Part shown: in pieces, positions 1 to 8,753 of the stretch
How positions within the stretch are numbered: the first letter of the stretch is position 1
Layout: every line of letters starts with the position of its first letter
NCBI GenBank assembly: GCA_020444065.1
Contig: JAHLLQ010000004.1
Coordinates: 1 to 64,000 of the forward strand
DNA from: a bacterium
GTDB taxonomy: Bacteria; Sumerlaeota; Sumerlaeia; SLMS01; JAHLLQ01
Direction of reading: 5' to 3'
DNA: 64,000 nucleotides
Program-made: the position numbers and the translations under genes
Notes under the pieces: generated by a model
Told to the model about the DNA's origin: nothing
Databases searched by the model: none
What the model saw: only the letters and a program-made list of their open reading frames with translations

Positions 1-415
<415 letters not shown>

Positions 416-525
416 CTTGGTGGATTATTTTTCCGCCATCGCCGCAATTCTCTCAATACAATCCGTGCACTTCGATTGCTCGGTACACGCATCTTTTCTA
501 CGCACATGGAAATTGTCTCAAAACT

Positions 526-640
526 TTTGGCGACAATAGGGCGAGGGTCACACCCGTACCCATTCCGAACACGGCAGTTAAGCCTCGCTCCGCCGATGGT
601 ACTGCGCTCTCTGGGCGTGGGAGAGTAGGTAATCGCCAAA
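526..640 (+). rRNA. rrf: 5S ribosomal RNA
   Basis: About 115 nt closed by an 8-bp terminal helix (tttggcga at 526-533 with tcgccaaa at 633-640). It contains the conserved 5S core 'cccgtacccattccgaac' near 553-570 and 'gggagagtaggt' near 619-630. It sits downstream of the 23S 3' end and directly before a strong terminator. Ends are set from helix I. Confidence 0.95.
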
Positions 641-646
641 TCCTTC

Positions 647-696
647 GAAAATCGCCCCGCTGGGAACCCCTTCCCGCGGGGCGATTTTCTGTTTTT
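647..696 (+). terminator. rRNA operon intrinsic terminator
   Basis: A perfect 14-bp inverted repeat (647-660 with 676-689, core aatcgccccgc / gcggggcgatt) is followed by a T-rich tract at 690-696. It lies 6 nt after the 5S gene, as expected for the end of an rRNA operon. Confidence 0.92.
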
Positions 697-833
697 ACTT
701 CACGTACCGGCGGCACAGCACAGTGACCGCTGCGAGCTATTCGTCCCATCCCCCCGCCTTTCCGCTCTTGCGCCTGATCGACCCTCCGCGCAATCTCGCT
801 CCAGTGACCAACCAACACGGAGCGCGCTCACCC

Positions 834-1352
834 ATGGACATTGCCAGTAAACTTCGCACCATCCCCGATTTCCCCAAGCCAGGTATTCAATTCAAAGATA
901 TCACGCCCCTGCTGGGCGATCCCGCGGCATTCAACGCGGTCATTTTCGGAATCGCCGAACGCTATCACGCCGCGGGTCTCACGAAGATCGTTGGAATCGA
1001 ATCGCGTGGATTCATCTTTGGCGCGGCCCTCGCGCATGCGCTTGGACTTGGATTCGTCCCGGTCCGCAAAGCCGGCAAACTCCCCGCCGATGTTTTTACC
1101 GAGTCATACGCGCTCGAGTACGGCGAGGCGACCGTCGAACTGCACAAAGACGCGCTCTCCGCCGATGATCGTGTTCTGATCGTCGACGATCTGTTGGCAA
1201 CCGGCGGGACACTGGAAGCCGCGGCGAAACTTGTCCAGAAATCCGGCGCCCAGATCGCCGGGATGTGGCTTCTCATCGAGCTCGCGTTCCTGAAAGGCCG
1301 TGACCGCCTGAAGGACTTCGAAATCCACTGTGAAGTCGTGATCGATGATTAA
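834..1352 (+). CDS. apt: Adenine phosphoribosyltransferase
   Basis: Cytosolic purine-salvage enzyme converting adenine and PRPP to AMP. The 172-residue product has the usual family length. It shows the N-terminal 'IPDFPKPGIQFKDITPLL' signature (residues 10-27), 'GIESRGFIFG' (54-63) and the PRPP loop 'VLIVDDLLATGGT' (114-126). The frame is open upstream to 723, but homology begins at ATG 834, so the longer reading is not used. The stop overlaps the start of the next gene by 8 nt, suggesting translational coupling although the two products are functionally unrelated. Confidence 0.95.
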   Translation: MDIASKLRTIPDFPKPGIQFKDITPLLGDPAAFNAVIFGIAERYHAAGLTKIVGIESRGFIFGAALAHALGLGFVPVRKAGKLPADVFTESYALEYGEATVELHKDALSADDRVLIVDDLLATGGTLEAAAKLVQKSGAQIAGMWLLIELAFLKGRDRLKDFEIHCEVVIDD

Positions 1353-2271
1353 TCGATCTTCCAGAAAGTCCGCGCATTGGCTCGCGGTCATTCTTGTCTT
1401 GGCTGTCTGCACGGTCGCGACTCTGCGAGCAAACGGAGAAGGCGGGAAGCAAGCATCTCGCGCCGATACGTACCGTGTACTACTCGTCGGCGATAGTTGG
1501 GCCGAGCATCTCTGGAATGCAGAGTCCCTTCGGACAGTCTTCGCCGAAAACGGCTACACCGGAATTCTGGAGAAGGGCGATAAGACCGCGATCGGCGGAA
1601 CAACGGCTTCCGAATGGCAAACAGAGCCATTCCTTCTGATGATCGATGATGAACTGGACGAGAATCCATCGATCGATATCGTGCACATCAGTCTTGGCGG
1701 AAACGATCTTCTGGCCGGCCAGGCTGGGAACGGCTGGTCGGCGGATCTCAGCGATGAGGATGAGCAGGCGCTCTTCGATCGCATCGTGGGCGACATCGAT
1801 ACCGTGGTGGATCGGGCGCTCGACGCGCGGCCGGATGTCCAGGTTCTCCTGACGGCGTACGACTATCCGAACTTCGAGGACTCACTCGACGGCTCGGAGT
1901 ATTCCTGCTGGCTGATCTGGCTCAACGCCGGACATCCCACGACGCTCGAACTGAACAACGCGCTGATCGGTCTCGAGGCGGAAATCACCGCCTATGCAGC
2001 GACCAAGGATCGAGTGACGTTCGTCAGCACGCTCGGACTGATGCAGTACTGGTACGGTTATCCCTCCCAGAACATCGATCCGTTCACCATCACCCCGCCT
2101 GGCGACCCGTCGTTGCCGACTCCTCCCGAGGCCATGGACAGCGATGGCGACGACTGCATTCACATCAGCGATCAGGGCTATTACTACATGGCGCTGAATT
2201 GCTTCGACAAGTTCTACAAAGATGCTCTCGGTCCGAGGCCGGCAGCACCCGCGGGATTCCTGGTGTACTAG
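1345..2271 (+). CDS. Secreted SGNH/GDSL-family hydrolase
   Basis: 308 residues with an N-terminal hydrophobic signal (about 12-30). The SGNH blocks are visible: block I 'GDS' (nucleophile Ser51), block III 'GGND' (about 118-121) and block V 'DCIH' (Asp270-x-x-His273). The likely activity is an esterase or lipase on an extracytoplasmic ester, but the substrate cannot be read from sequence. Start ATG 1345 overlaps the apt stop. The chain ends in a Pro/Ala-rich stretch followed by GFLVY. A similar terminus recurs on three other exported proteins in the window (see findings). Confidence 0.85.
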   Translation: MINRSSRKSAHWLAVILVLAVCTVATLRANGEGGKQASRADTYRVLLVGDSWAEHLWNAESLRTVFAENGYTGILEKGDKTAIGGTTASEWQTEPFLLMIDDELDENPSIDIVHISLGGNDLLAGQAGNGWSADLSDEDEQALFDRIVGDIDTVVDRALDARPDVQVLLTAYDYPNFEDSLDGSEYSCWLIWLNAGHPTTLELNNALIGLEAEITAYAATKDRVTFVSTLGLMQYWYGYPSQNIDPFTITPPGDPSLPTPPEAMDSDGDDCIHISDQGYYYMALNCFDKFYKDALGPRPAAPAGFLVY

Positions 2272-2369
2272 CCGCACCCACTTGACCCGGCTCCACTTCG
2301 CCCTTGAGTCCTCGGGCTTTGCTTTCCTACTCTGGCGGGTCGCAGGCTCTGACCCACAGGAGATGGACC

Positions 2370-3866
2370 GTGAATTCGGAACAGATTCAATCGATCGTCG
2401 AAGAAGTCGTAGGACGGATGGTGAAGGGCGGCTCGTTGCCGCGCGCGAATGGATCCTCCGGCGGGGGAGCGGCCCCACGGCCGGCCTCGCCTCCATCGCC
2501 CATCTATCCGAAGTACAATCCGCCGACCGACAGTGGCCCGACGGGCGACTACGGCGTCTTTCCCGATATGGATGCCGCCATCGAGGCAGGCGAGCGCGCG
2601 TTCTATGCGCTGCGCGAGAAGTCCGTCGCCGATCGCGAAACGTACATCTCCGTGCTGCGCGAAGTGGGTCTGCGCGAAGCACGTCGCTGGGCCGAGATGA
2701 CCGTGGCCGAAACCGGCATGGGTCGTGTGCCGCACAAGATGATTAAGTTCGACGTGGTCTGCAAGAAGACGCCCGGCACCGAGGACCTGGCGCCGTGGGC
2801 GCGTACCGGCGACCGCGGCCTGGTGCTCGAAGAGCCCGCACCCTACGGGTTGATTGCCGCCGTCACGCCGAGCACACATCCCGTGCCGACATTGATTAAC
2901 AACGCGATCTCGATGATCGCGGGAGGTAACACGGCCGTCTTCAATCCGCATCCCGCCGGCAAGGCCGTTTTCGCCGATGCCGTGCGAACTCTGAATCGCG
3001 CGATGATGCAGGCTGGCGCTCCGCCGAACCTGATCGTCTGTATTGCCGAACCGACAATCGAATCCGCGGGCGTGATGTTTAACCATCCAAAGACTCGTAT
3101 CATCATGGTGACTGGCGGCCCCGGTGTCGTGAAAGCCGCTCTGGCCGTTCCCAAGAAATCGATCACCGCCGGACCGGGGAATCCCCCCGTCGTTGTGGAT
3201 GAAACGGCGGACATCGACAACGCCGCACATTGCATTACGGAGGGCGGCGGATTCGATAACAACGTCCTCTGCATTGGCGAGAAGGAAGTCTTCTGTGTCG
3301 AAAGCGTCTTTGAACAATTGCGCGAAGCGATGCGTCGCAAGGGCAACGTCGAACTGACGCGCCAGCAGATCGATCAGTTGGCGGAAAAGGCGTTCATTCG
3401 CAAAGGCGATTCGGTCATCACGAATCGCGATCTCGTCGGGAGAAACGCGCGTGTGCTTGCCGAAACGATCGGCATGACCGGCGTCGGCGACGATGTTCCG
3501 CTGCTCTTCGGCGAAGTCGAATTCGATCACCTTTGGGTGCAGGAAGAACAACTCATGCCCTTCATGCCACTCGTTCGTTGCAAGGACGTTTGGGAGGCCA
3601 TCGATATGGCCATCGAAGCCGAGCACGGCTATCGTCATACGGCATGCATGCACAGCCGGAACATCGAGAACATGTCGGTGATGGCGAAGCGATGCGATGC
3701 ATCGATCTTCGTCAAGAACGGTTCCAGCGCCCAGGGCCTGGCGGCCGGCGGCGAGGGCTACACCAGCTTCTCGATCGCCTCGCCGACGGGCGAGGGCCTG
3801 ACCAGCGCCCGCACCTTCACCCGCAAGCGCCGCTGTACCCTGGTGGACTCTTTCCGCATCGTGTAG
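2370..3866 (+). CDS. CoA-acylating aldehyde dehydrogenase, EutE/PduP type, with N-terminal encapsulation-like peptide
   Basis: 498 residues; oxidises an aldehyde to acyl-CoA with NAD+ in microcompartment pathways for ethanolamine, propanediol or fuco-/rhamnose. The start is GTG 2370, chosen because CAGGAG lies 7 nt upstream (2357-2362) and because residues 2-18 (NSEQIQSIVEEVVGRMV) form an amphipathic helix like known PduP/EutE encapsulation peptides. That helix is followed by a Gly/Ser/Pro linker (about 20-47). The catalytic Cys is Cys301 in 'NNVLCIGEKEV', an EutE-type context. The frame is open upstream to 2304. No shell-protein gene lies nearby, so the microcompartment role is inferred from the peptide. 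Confidence 0.88.
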   Translation: MNSEQIQSIVEEVVGRMVKGGSLPRANGSSGGGAAPRPASPPSPIYPKYNPPTDSGPTGDYGVFPDMDAAIEAGERAFYALREKSVADRETYISVLREVGLREARRWAEMTVAETGMGRVPHKMIKFDVVCKKTPGTEDLAPWARTGDRGLVLEEPAPYGLIAAVTPSTHPVPTLINNAISMIAGGNTAVFNPHPAGKAVFADAVRTLNRAMMQAGAPPNLIVCIAEPTIESAGVMFNHPKTRIIMVTGGPGVVKAALAVPKKSITAGPGNPPVVVDETADIDNAAHCITEGGGFDNNVLCIGEKEVFCVESVFEQLREAMRRKGNVELTRQQIDQLAEKAFIRKGDSVITNRDLVGRNARVLAETIGMTGVGDDVPLLFGEVEFDHLWVQEEQLMPFMPLVRCKDVWEAIDMAIEAEHGYRHTACMHSRNIENMSVMAKRCDASIFVKNGSSAQGLAAGGEGYTSFSIASPTGEGLTSARTFTRKRRCTLVDSFRIV

Positions 3867-3894
3867 CTGCTGACTCACAGATCCGTATTCCTTC

Positions 3895-3931
3895 AGGGGG
3901 CGAGCCAGACACTTGGTTTGCCCCCTTTTTC
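3895..3931 (+). terminator. Intrinsic terminator after aldehyde dehydrogenase gene
   Basis: Inverted repeat AGGGGGC (3895-3901) and GCCCCCT (3920-3926) followed by a T run (to 3930). It lies about 30 nt after the stop. Confidence 0.8.
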
Positions 3932-4046
3932 TATACACAACGCCAGTTTGTCCAGGTTTTGAATCGTCTAATTCGACAAAATCAGTCAAAGCGTTCATAT
4001 TTTCCTTGCCAAGCGGTCGGTCGCCATGCTCCACGTACGACCAGAC

Positions 4047-4068
4047 TTGATGGCGATAACGCCAAGAA
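4047..4068. promoter_or_regulatory. Inverted repeat, candidate operator of the CarH-like regulator operon
   Basis: A perfect TGGCG-ATAA-CGCCA inverted repeat (4051-4064) with partly symmetric TT-rich flanks lies 17 nt before the regulator's ATG. CarH/LitR-type repressors often bind operators at their own promoter, so this is a reasonable autoregulatory site. The assignment is by position and symmetry only. Confidence 0.35.
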
Positions 4069-4081
4069 AACTGGACATCAA

Positions 4082-5026
4082 ATGGTGCTGACCCCAGACA
4101 ACATGATCTCAAGGCCTCAAGAGACTGAGAAAGTCCTGACAACCAGAAAGCTGGCCGATGCCCTTGGCATCAGCGAATCCTCAATCAAACGATGGGCGGA
4201 TGGTGGGAAGATCCGCGCTATTCGGACGCCGGGTGGCCATCGCCGGATTCCACTTACGGAAGCCGTTCGTTTCACCCGTGAAACAGATCTGGAGTTCGTG
4301 AATCCCGAACTGATCGGCCTGGCTCCGCGCCTGTCTTCCCCCCAGCGGGCGGATGCAGAGGAACTCTTCTACGCCGCCCTGGTCGAAGGGGCAGAGCAGG
4401 ACGCGAATGCGCTCCTGATTTCGCTCTTCCTCGAAGGCCGCTCAGTGGCGGAGCTGATCGACGGACCGGTCTCGGGGACGCTCGCCCGGATCGGCGAACT
4501 CTGGAAGCACAAGGGCGAAGGCATCTACATCGAACACCGCGCCACCGAGATCCTGCTGCGTATTCTGCGACGGATCTACGATCTGCTGCCGGTGCCGGCG
4601 GCGGATGCTCCGAAGGCTTTCGGTTGTGCCCCGGCCGGCGACGTATACCAGGTTCCGACCTTTGCCGTGGCGATGGTCTTTCGCGAGATGCGCTGGCAGG
4701 ACACAAACTTCGGCCCGGACGTTCCGTGGAAAGTTCTCGCCCTGGCGGTCGAGCAATTCAAACCGGGCGCCGTCTGGCTGGCCATCAGCGGTCGCGCTGA
4801 AGAGAACCTCGAGCTCGGGGATCCCGTGCGCGAGATGACGGATCTGGCAGATCGACTTGCCGGCTGGAACGGTGCGCTCTACTGCGGTGGACGCGGTCTG
4901 CCGGCAGGCCTCGATTCGACTTCGCACTCAAACATCTACCGACTCCACTCCATGACCCGCCTCGCTCAAACGGCCGGCGATCAATTCAGCAAACTCACAA
5001 AGGGAGGTGCCGACGATGAAGCGTAG
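4082..5026 (+). CDS. MerR-type regulator with CarH/LitR-like B12-binding domain lacking the cobalamin-ligand His
   Basis: 314 residues. An N-terminal MerR/excisionase-type winged helix (about 19-56, 'LTTRKLADALGIS..SIKRWADGGKI') is followed by the helical cap domain of CarH/LitR photoreceptor repressors. The cap keeps the W-x9-EH signature (Trp141, Glu151, His152) that contacts adenosylcobalamin in CarH. A Rossmann-like domain starts near 180. At the position of the E/D-x-H-x-x-G motif, the sequence reads Asp187-Val-Tyr189-Gln-Val-Pro, so the axial histidine is replaced by tyrosine and the Gly by Pro. An alternative ATG is at 4103. The gene overlaps the desaturase start by 11 nt and probably controls the operon it leads. 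Confidence 0.82.
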   Translation: MVLTPDNMISRPQETEKVLTTRKLADALGISESSIKRWADGGKIRAIRTPGGHRRIPLTEAVRFTRETDLEFVNPELIGLAPRLSSPQRADAEELFYAALVEGAEQDANALLISLFLEGRSVAELIDGPVSGTLARIGELWKHKGEGIYIEHRATEILLRILRRIYDLLPVPAADAPKAFGCAPAGDVYQVPTFAVAMVFREMRWQDTNFGPDVPWKVLALAVEQFKPGAVWLAISGRAEENLELGDPVREMTDLADRLAGWNGALYCGGRGLPAGLDSTSHSNIYRLHSMTRLAQTAGDQFSKLTKGGADDEA

Positions 5027-5969
5027 TCTTCTCGGGTGGCTTGATAATTCCGCATACCAAGGCGCGGCCGAAAGCGATTCCAGCGACCGCGTCGATTGGA
5101 TTCGTACCGCCCCATTCTGGGCGATGCACATCGCGTGTCTCGCCGTTCTCTGGGTGGGCTGGAGCCCCGTTGCCGTGGGCGTGGCGATCGCTTTGTACTT
5201 CGTTCGCATGTTCGCGATCACGGGTTTCTACCACCGCTACTTCTCGCACCGCACATTCAAGACATCGCGCTGGTTTCAGTTTGTGATGGCGGTTTGGGGA
5301 AACACGTCGTGCCAACGCGGTCCCCTCTGGTGGGCGGCCCACCATCGGCATCACCACCGACACTCCGATCAAGAGGACGACGTTCACTCTCCGCATCAGC
5401 ATGGCCTGCTGTGGAGCCACATGCTCTGGATCACGACTCCGCGCAACTTCGCGACGGACATGAAGCAGGTCAAGGATCTGACGAAGTACCCCGAGTTGCT
5501 CTGGCTGGATCGTTACGATTGGGTCGTCCCTGTCGTGTTTGCAGGCGCAATGTTCGGACTGGGCGCCGGGCTCAATGCCCTTGCGCCCGGCCTTGGAACA
5601 AGTGGGCTGCAGATGCTCGTGTGGGGGTTCTTTGTCTCCACGGTCGTGCTGTTCCACGGAACGTGTCTGATCAATTCACTCGCTCACATGATCGGAAAGA
5701 AGCGATTCGACACAGACGATCACAGCCGCAACAGCCTGTTGCTCGCGTTCATTACGTTGGGCGAAGGCTGGCACAACAACCATCACCATTATCCGGCAGC
5801 AACGCGCCAGGGCTTCTACTGGTGGGAGTTCGATCCGACCTATTACACGCTGAAGCTGCTGAGCTTTGCTGGTCTGATCTCCGAGCTGAAGCCTGTTCCG
5901 GAACGCATTCTGGAGGAAGGTCTTTCCGCGCGGAGACGCGTCGCCGCCGGTAGCGAGGTGCTGCAATGA
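5016..5969 (+). CDS. Membrane fatty-acid desaturase (acyl-CoA/acyl-lipid delta-9 type)
   Basis: 317 residues; a di-iron membrane desaturase that would insert a cis double bond into an acyl chain, supplying the alkene for the methyltransferase encoded downstream. Three histidine boxes are present: HRYFSH (73-78), HRHHHRH (about 113-119) and HNNHHH (about 252-257). Four or more hydrophobic segments surround them. The start is ATG 5016 with GGGAGG at 5002-5007; an in-frame GTG at 5007 is less likely. Second gene of the lipid operon, 11-nt overlap with the regulator. Confidence 0.92.
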   Translation: MKRSLLGWLDNSAYQGAAESDSSDRVDWIRTAPFWAMHIACLAVLWVGWSPVAVGVAIALYFVRMFAITGFYHRYFSHRTFKTSRWFQFVMAVWGNTSCQRGPLWWAAHHRHHHRHSDQEDDVHSPHQHGLLWSHMLWITTPRNFATDMKQVKDLTKYPELLWLDRYDWVVPVVFAGAMFGLGAGLNALAPGLGTSGLQMLVWGFFVSTVVLFHGTCLINSLAHMIGKKRFDTDDHSRNSLLLAFITLGEGWHNNHHHYPAATRQGFYWWEFDPTYYTLKLLSFAGLISELKPVPERILEEGLSARRRVAAGSEVLQ

Positions 5970-6733
5970 GCAAGCGATACTTCATGGGACGACGCATCTG
6001 GATCACCGGTGCGTCTACCGGAATCGGTGCAGCCTGCGCAAAGGAGTTTGCTCGCCGCGGCGCATACGTTGCCCTCTCTGCACGCAGCGAAGAGAAACTC
6101 TCGAAACTTGCAAAAGCACTGGGGCCCAGGGCTTTTGCCGCACCGTGCGATGTGACGGACAAAGAATCGCTCAAGGAAGTGGTAGCCCGGATTACCAACA
6201 AGATGGGTGGCATCGATACGGCCTTCTTGAATGCGGGAACATGGCAGGACATGGATCTGGATCAGTTCGATTCCGCTCTCTTCGAGCACATCATGACCGT
6301 GAATTACCTTGGTCTCGTCCACGGAATCGAAGCCGTCCTGCCGGAACTGATGCGCAGCAAGAGTGGCCATCTTGTCGGAATGAGTAGCTCGGTGGCCTAT
6401 CGCGGCATGCCGCGCGCGGAAGCATACTGCGCATCGAAGTCTGCGGTGCGCGCGATGCTGCAGGGACTTCGGTGCCAACTGAAGCCGCACGACATCCCGA
6501 CGACCATTGTGATGCCGGGATTCGTCAAGTCGCCCCTCACCGACCGAAATGACTTCGCGATGCCCTTCCTGATGGAGACCAGCGATGCCGCTCGAATCAT
6601 TGCCGATGGCATCGCGAAGCGGCGCAGCGAAATCAAGTTTCCGTGGCAGTTTATCCTGATGATGAAGCTGATGGCGCACTTGCCGGATTCTACCTATACG
6701 GCGTTGATGACCAGAATGGCGGTAAGCAAATGA
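5966..6733 (+). CDS. Short-chain dehydrogenase/reductase
   Basis: 255 residues; classical SDR with NAD(P)-binding TGASTGIG (about 12-19), 'LNAG' around residue 90 and the catalytic Y-C-A-S-K pair. A hydrophobic C-terminal stretch (about 225-240) could associate with the membrane. The ATG overlaps the desaturase stop (ATGA). SDRs accompany the FAD oxidase/DUF1365/Cfa-like set in many proteobacteria. The likely substrate is a modified acyl chain, but this is inference. Confidence 0.88.
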   Translation: MSKRYFMGRRIWITGASTGIGAACAKEFARRGAYVALSARSEEKLSKLAKALGPRAFAAPCDVTDKESLKEVVARITNKMGGIDTAFLNAGTWQDMDLDQFDSALFEHIMTVNYLGLVHGIEAVLPELMRSKSGHLVGMSSSVAYRGMPRAEAYCASKSAVRAMLQGLRCQLKPHDIPTTIVMPGFVKSPLTDRNDFAMPFLMETSDAARIIADGIAKRRSEIKFPWQFILMMKLMAHLPDSTYTALMTRMAVSK

Positions 6734-7977
6734 GAATCGCAATCGTCGGATCAGGAATTTCCGGACTCGTCTGTGCGCATTTGCTGCATGGCGAACATGA
6801 CCTCACGATCTTCGAAGCGAACGGTTACATCGGTGGTCATACTAACACCGTAGATGTAGACGCCGAAGATGGGCAGCACGCTGTCGATACGGGCTTTATT
6901 GTCTTCAACGATTGGACCTACCCGAATTTCATCAAGCTGATCGATCAACTCGGCGTTGAGTCCCAGACAAGCGATATGAGCTTCAGCGTGCGCAACGAGA
7001 TGAACGGCCTGGAGTACAATGGAACCAATCTGAACGGCTTGTTCTCCCAGCGCATGAATGCCCTGCGTCCTTCTTTCCACCGGATGATCTTCGACATCCT
7101 CCGTTTCAACAAGGAGGCGACCAGGCTTGCCAGCAATGGCGTGGGTAAGGAGGCAATGACGCTTGGGGAATTCGTTGCGCATGAGAACTTCTCGCCCGAA
7201 TTCCTGGAGCACTATCTGATTCCGATTGGCTCATCGATCTGGTCTGCCAATCCGCAACACTTCGATCAGATGCCGGCGAAGTACCTTGCTGGATTCCTTC
7301 GAAACCACGGGATGCTCTCGGTCAACGATCGCCCGAAGTGGCGTGTTATCAAGGGCGGTTCCTCGCGCTACGTGGACAAAATCATTCGGCCTTTTGAGGA
7401 TCGAATTCGCCTGAAAACCCCCGTGCAGAAAATCCGACGCGCAGAGGATGGCGTCTGGATTTCGAGTGCAAGAGGTGAGGAGCGATTCGATCGAGTGATC
7501 ATTGCCGCCCACAGCGACCAGGCTCTTCGGATGCTCGAAGACCCCACCGATGCAGAGCGCGAAGTCCTTGGTGCAATCCCATACCAGCCGAATCGGACTG
7601 TGTTGCACACGGATGCGCGCATGATGCCGAAACTGCGGCGATCTTGGGCAGCCTGGAACTATCACGTAACTTCGCCGGAACGAAAGACGGCGGCGATTAC
7701 TTACAACATGAACATTCTCCAGAGTTTGCGCACAGAGCAGACGTACTGCGTGACACTGAACCGCGAAAACGAAATCGATCCAACTCGGAGGCTTCGAGCT
7801 TTCGACTACGATCACCCGATCTACACGCCCGCAGGCACTCGAGCGCAGCAGCGTTGGGAAGAAGTTAATGGCGTACGCGATACGTTCTTCTGCGGCGCTT
7901 ACTGGGGCTACGGATTCCACGAAGACGGGGTGAAGAGCGCTCTGCGCGTCTGTCACGCCTTCGGGAAGGAACTGTGA
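6730..7977 (+). CDS. FAD-dependent amine-oxidase-like oxidoreductase
   Basis: 415 residues starting at ATG 6730 (ATGA overlap with the SDR gene). The N-terminus 'IAIVGSGISGLVCAHLL' is an ADP-binding beta-alpha-beta with GxGxxG. The 'GGHTNTV' that follows is typical of the NAD/FAD-binding protein family found beside DUF1365 and cyclopropane synthase-like genes. The C-terminal 'FCGAYWGYGFHEDG' is the family's FAD/active-site end. In proteobacterial loci of this kind a homologue takes part in oxidising methylated fatty acids on the way to furan fatty acids. Extending that role here is inference. Confidence 0.9.
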   Translation: MRIAIVGSGISGLVCAHLLHGEHDLTIFEANGYIGGHTNTVDVDAEDGQHAVDTGFIVFNDWTYPNFIKLIDQLGVESQTSDMSFSVRNEMNGLEYNGTNLNGLFSQRMNALRPSFHRMIFDILRFNKEATRLASNGVGKEAMTLGEFVAHENFSPEFLEHYLIPIGSSIWSANPQHFDQMPAKYLAGFLRNHGMLSVNDRPKWRVIKGGSSRYVDKIIRPFEDRIRLKTPVQKIRRAEDGVWISSARGEERFDRVIIAAHSDQALRMLEDPTDAEREVLGAIPYQPNRTVLHTDARMMPKLRRSWAAWNYHVTSPERKTAAITYNMNILQSLRTEQTYCVTLNRENEIDPTRRLRAFDYDHPIYTPAGTRAQQRWEEVNGVRDTFFCGAYWGYGFHEDGVKSALRVCHAFGKEL

Positions 7978-8753
7978 TGCATAGCGCGATCTTCGAAGGC
8001 TGGGTGCGCCACCGACGGTTCGAACCTGTCGAGCACGCCTTCCGGTACAAGATGTTCATGATGTACCTGGATCTTGCAGAGCTCCCGCAGCTCTTCGACG
8101 GGATGCGGCTGTGGTCTGCCCGCAGGGCTGCCCTTGCGCGCTTTTCTCGCGCGGATCACGTCGGCGATCCAAACGAACCCCTGGATCAGACCATTCGTGA
8201 CCTTGTCGAGGAGAGTGGCGCGCCACGCCCTCGGGGTCCGATCCGTTTGCTGACGCATCTGCGATACTTCGGCTACATCTTCAATCCGGCTTCTTTCTAT
8301 TACTGTTTCGACGAGAGCGGTGAAAACGTCGACGCGATTGTCACCGAGATCACGAATACCCCATGGGGGGAGCGTCACTGTTACGTTCACCCCAGGGGCG
8401 ACAATGAGGGAACGGAGAAGCGCAAGGTCTTCCGTTTCGACAAGGACTTCCACGTCTCTCCCTTCATGGAGATGGAACACCGGTATGAATGGCGATTCAT
8501 GGATCCGGCGAAGAACATCCTGATTCACATGGAAAACCACAAGGGAGATCGAACGATCTTCGACGCCACAATGAACCTGGAGCGCCATGAAATTACGCCA
8601 GGCGCTCTGAACCTTCGACTGATCAAGTACCCCTTCATGACGATGCAGGTTATTGCAGGCATTTACTGGAATGCCCTGCGGCTGCGCATGAAGGGCGCCA
8701 CATTCCACACGCATCCCAAGAAAAGAACTCAACTTTCGGAGTCCAGATCATGA
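7974..8753 (+). CDS. DUF1365 family protein
   Basis: 259 residues with the DUF1365 hallmark beginning, a short basic segment 'VRHRRFEPVEHAFRYKMFM' (about 10-28), and internal 'YIFNPASFYYCFD'. The biochemical function of the family is not established. It is almost always next to the FAD oxidase and the Cfa-like methyltransferase, as here (ATGA overlaps on both sides), suggesting an auxiliary part in acyl-chain modification. Confidence 0.9.
   Translation: MMHSAIFEGWVRHRRFEPVEHAFRYKMFMMYLDLAELPQLFDGMRLWSARRAALARFSRADHVGDPNEPLDQTIRDLVEESGAPRPRGPIRLLTHLRYFGYIFNPASFYYCFDESGENVDAIVTEITNTPWGERHCYVHPRGDNEGTEKRKVFRFDKDFHVSPFMEMEHRYEWRFMDPAKNILIHMENHKGDRTIFDATMNLERHEITPGALNLRLIKYPFMTMQVIAGIYWNALRLRMKGATFHTHPKKRTQLSESRS

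Noticed and set aside
2268-4142. A 624-codon open frame on the minus strand over the aldehyde dehydrogenase gene
   Set aside because: It is the antisense shadow of a GC-rich gene with clear family motifs on the plus strand, and its product resembles no protein.
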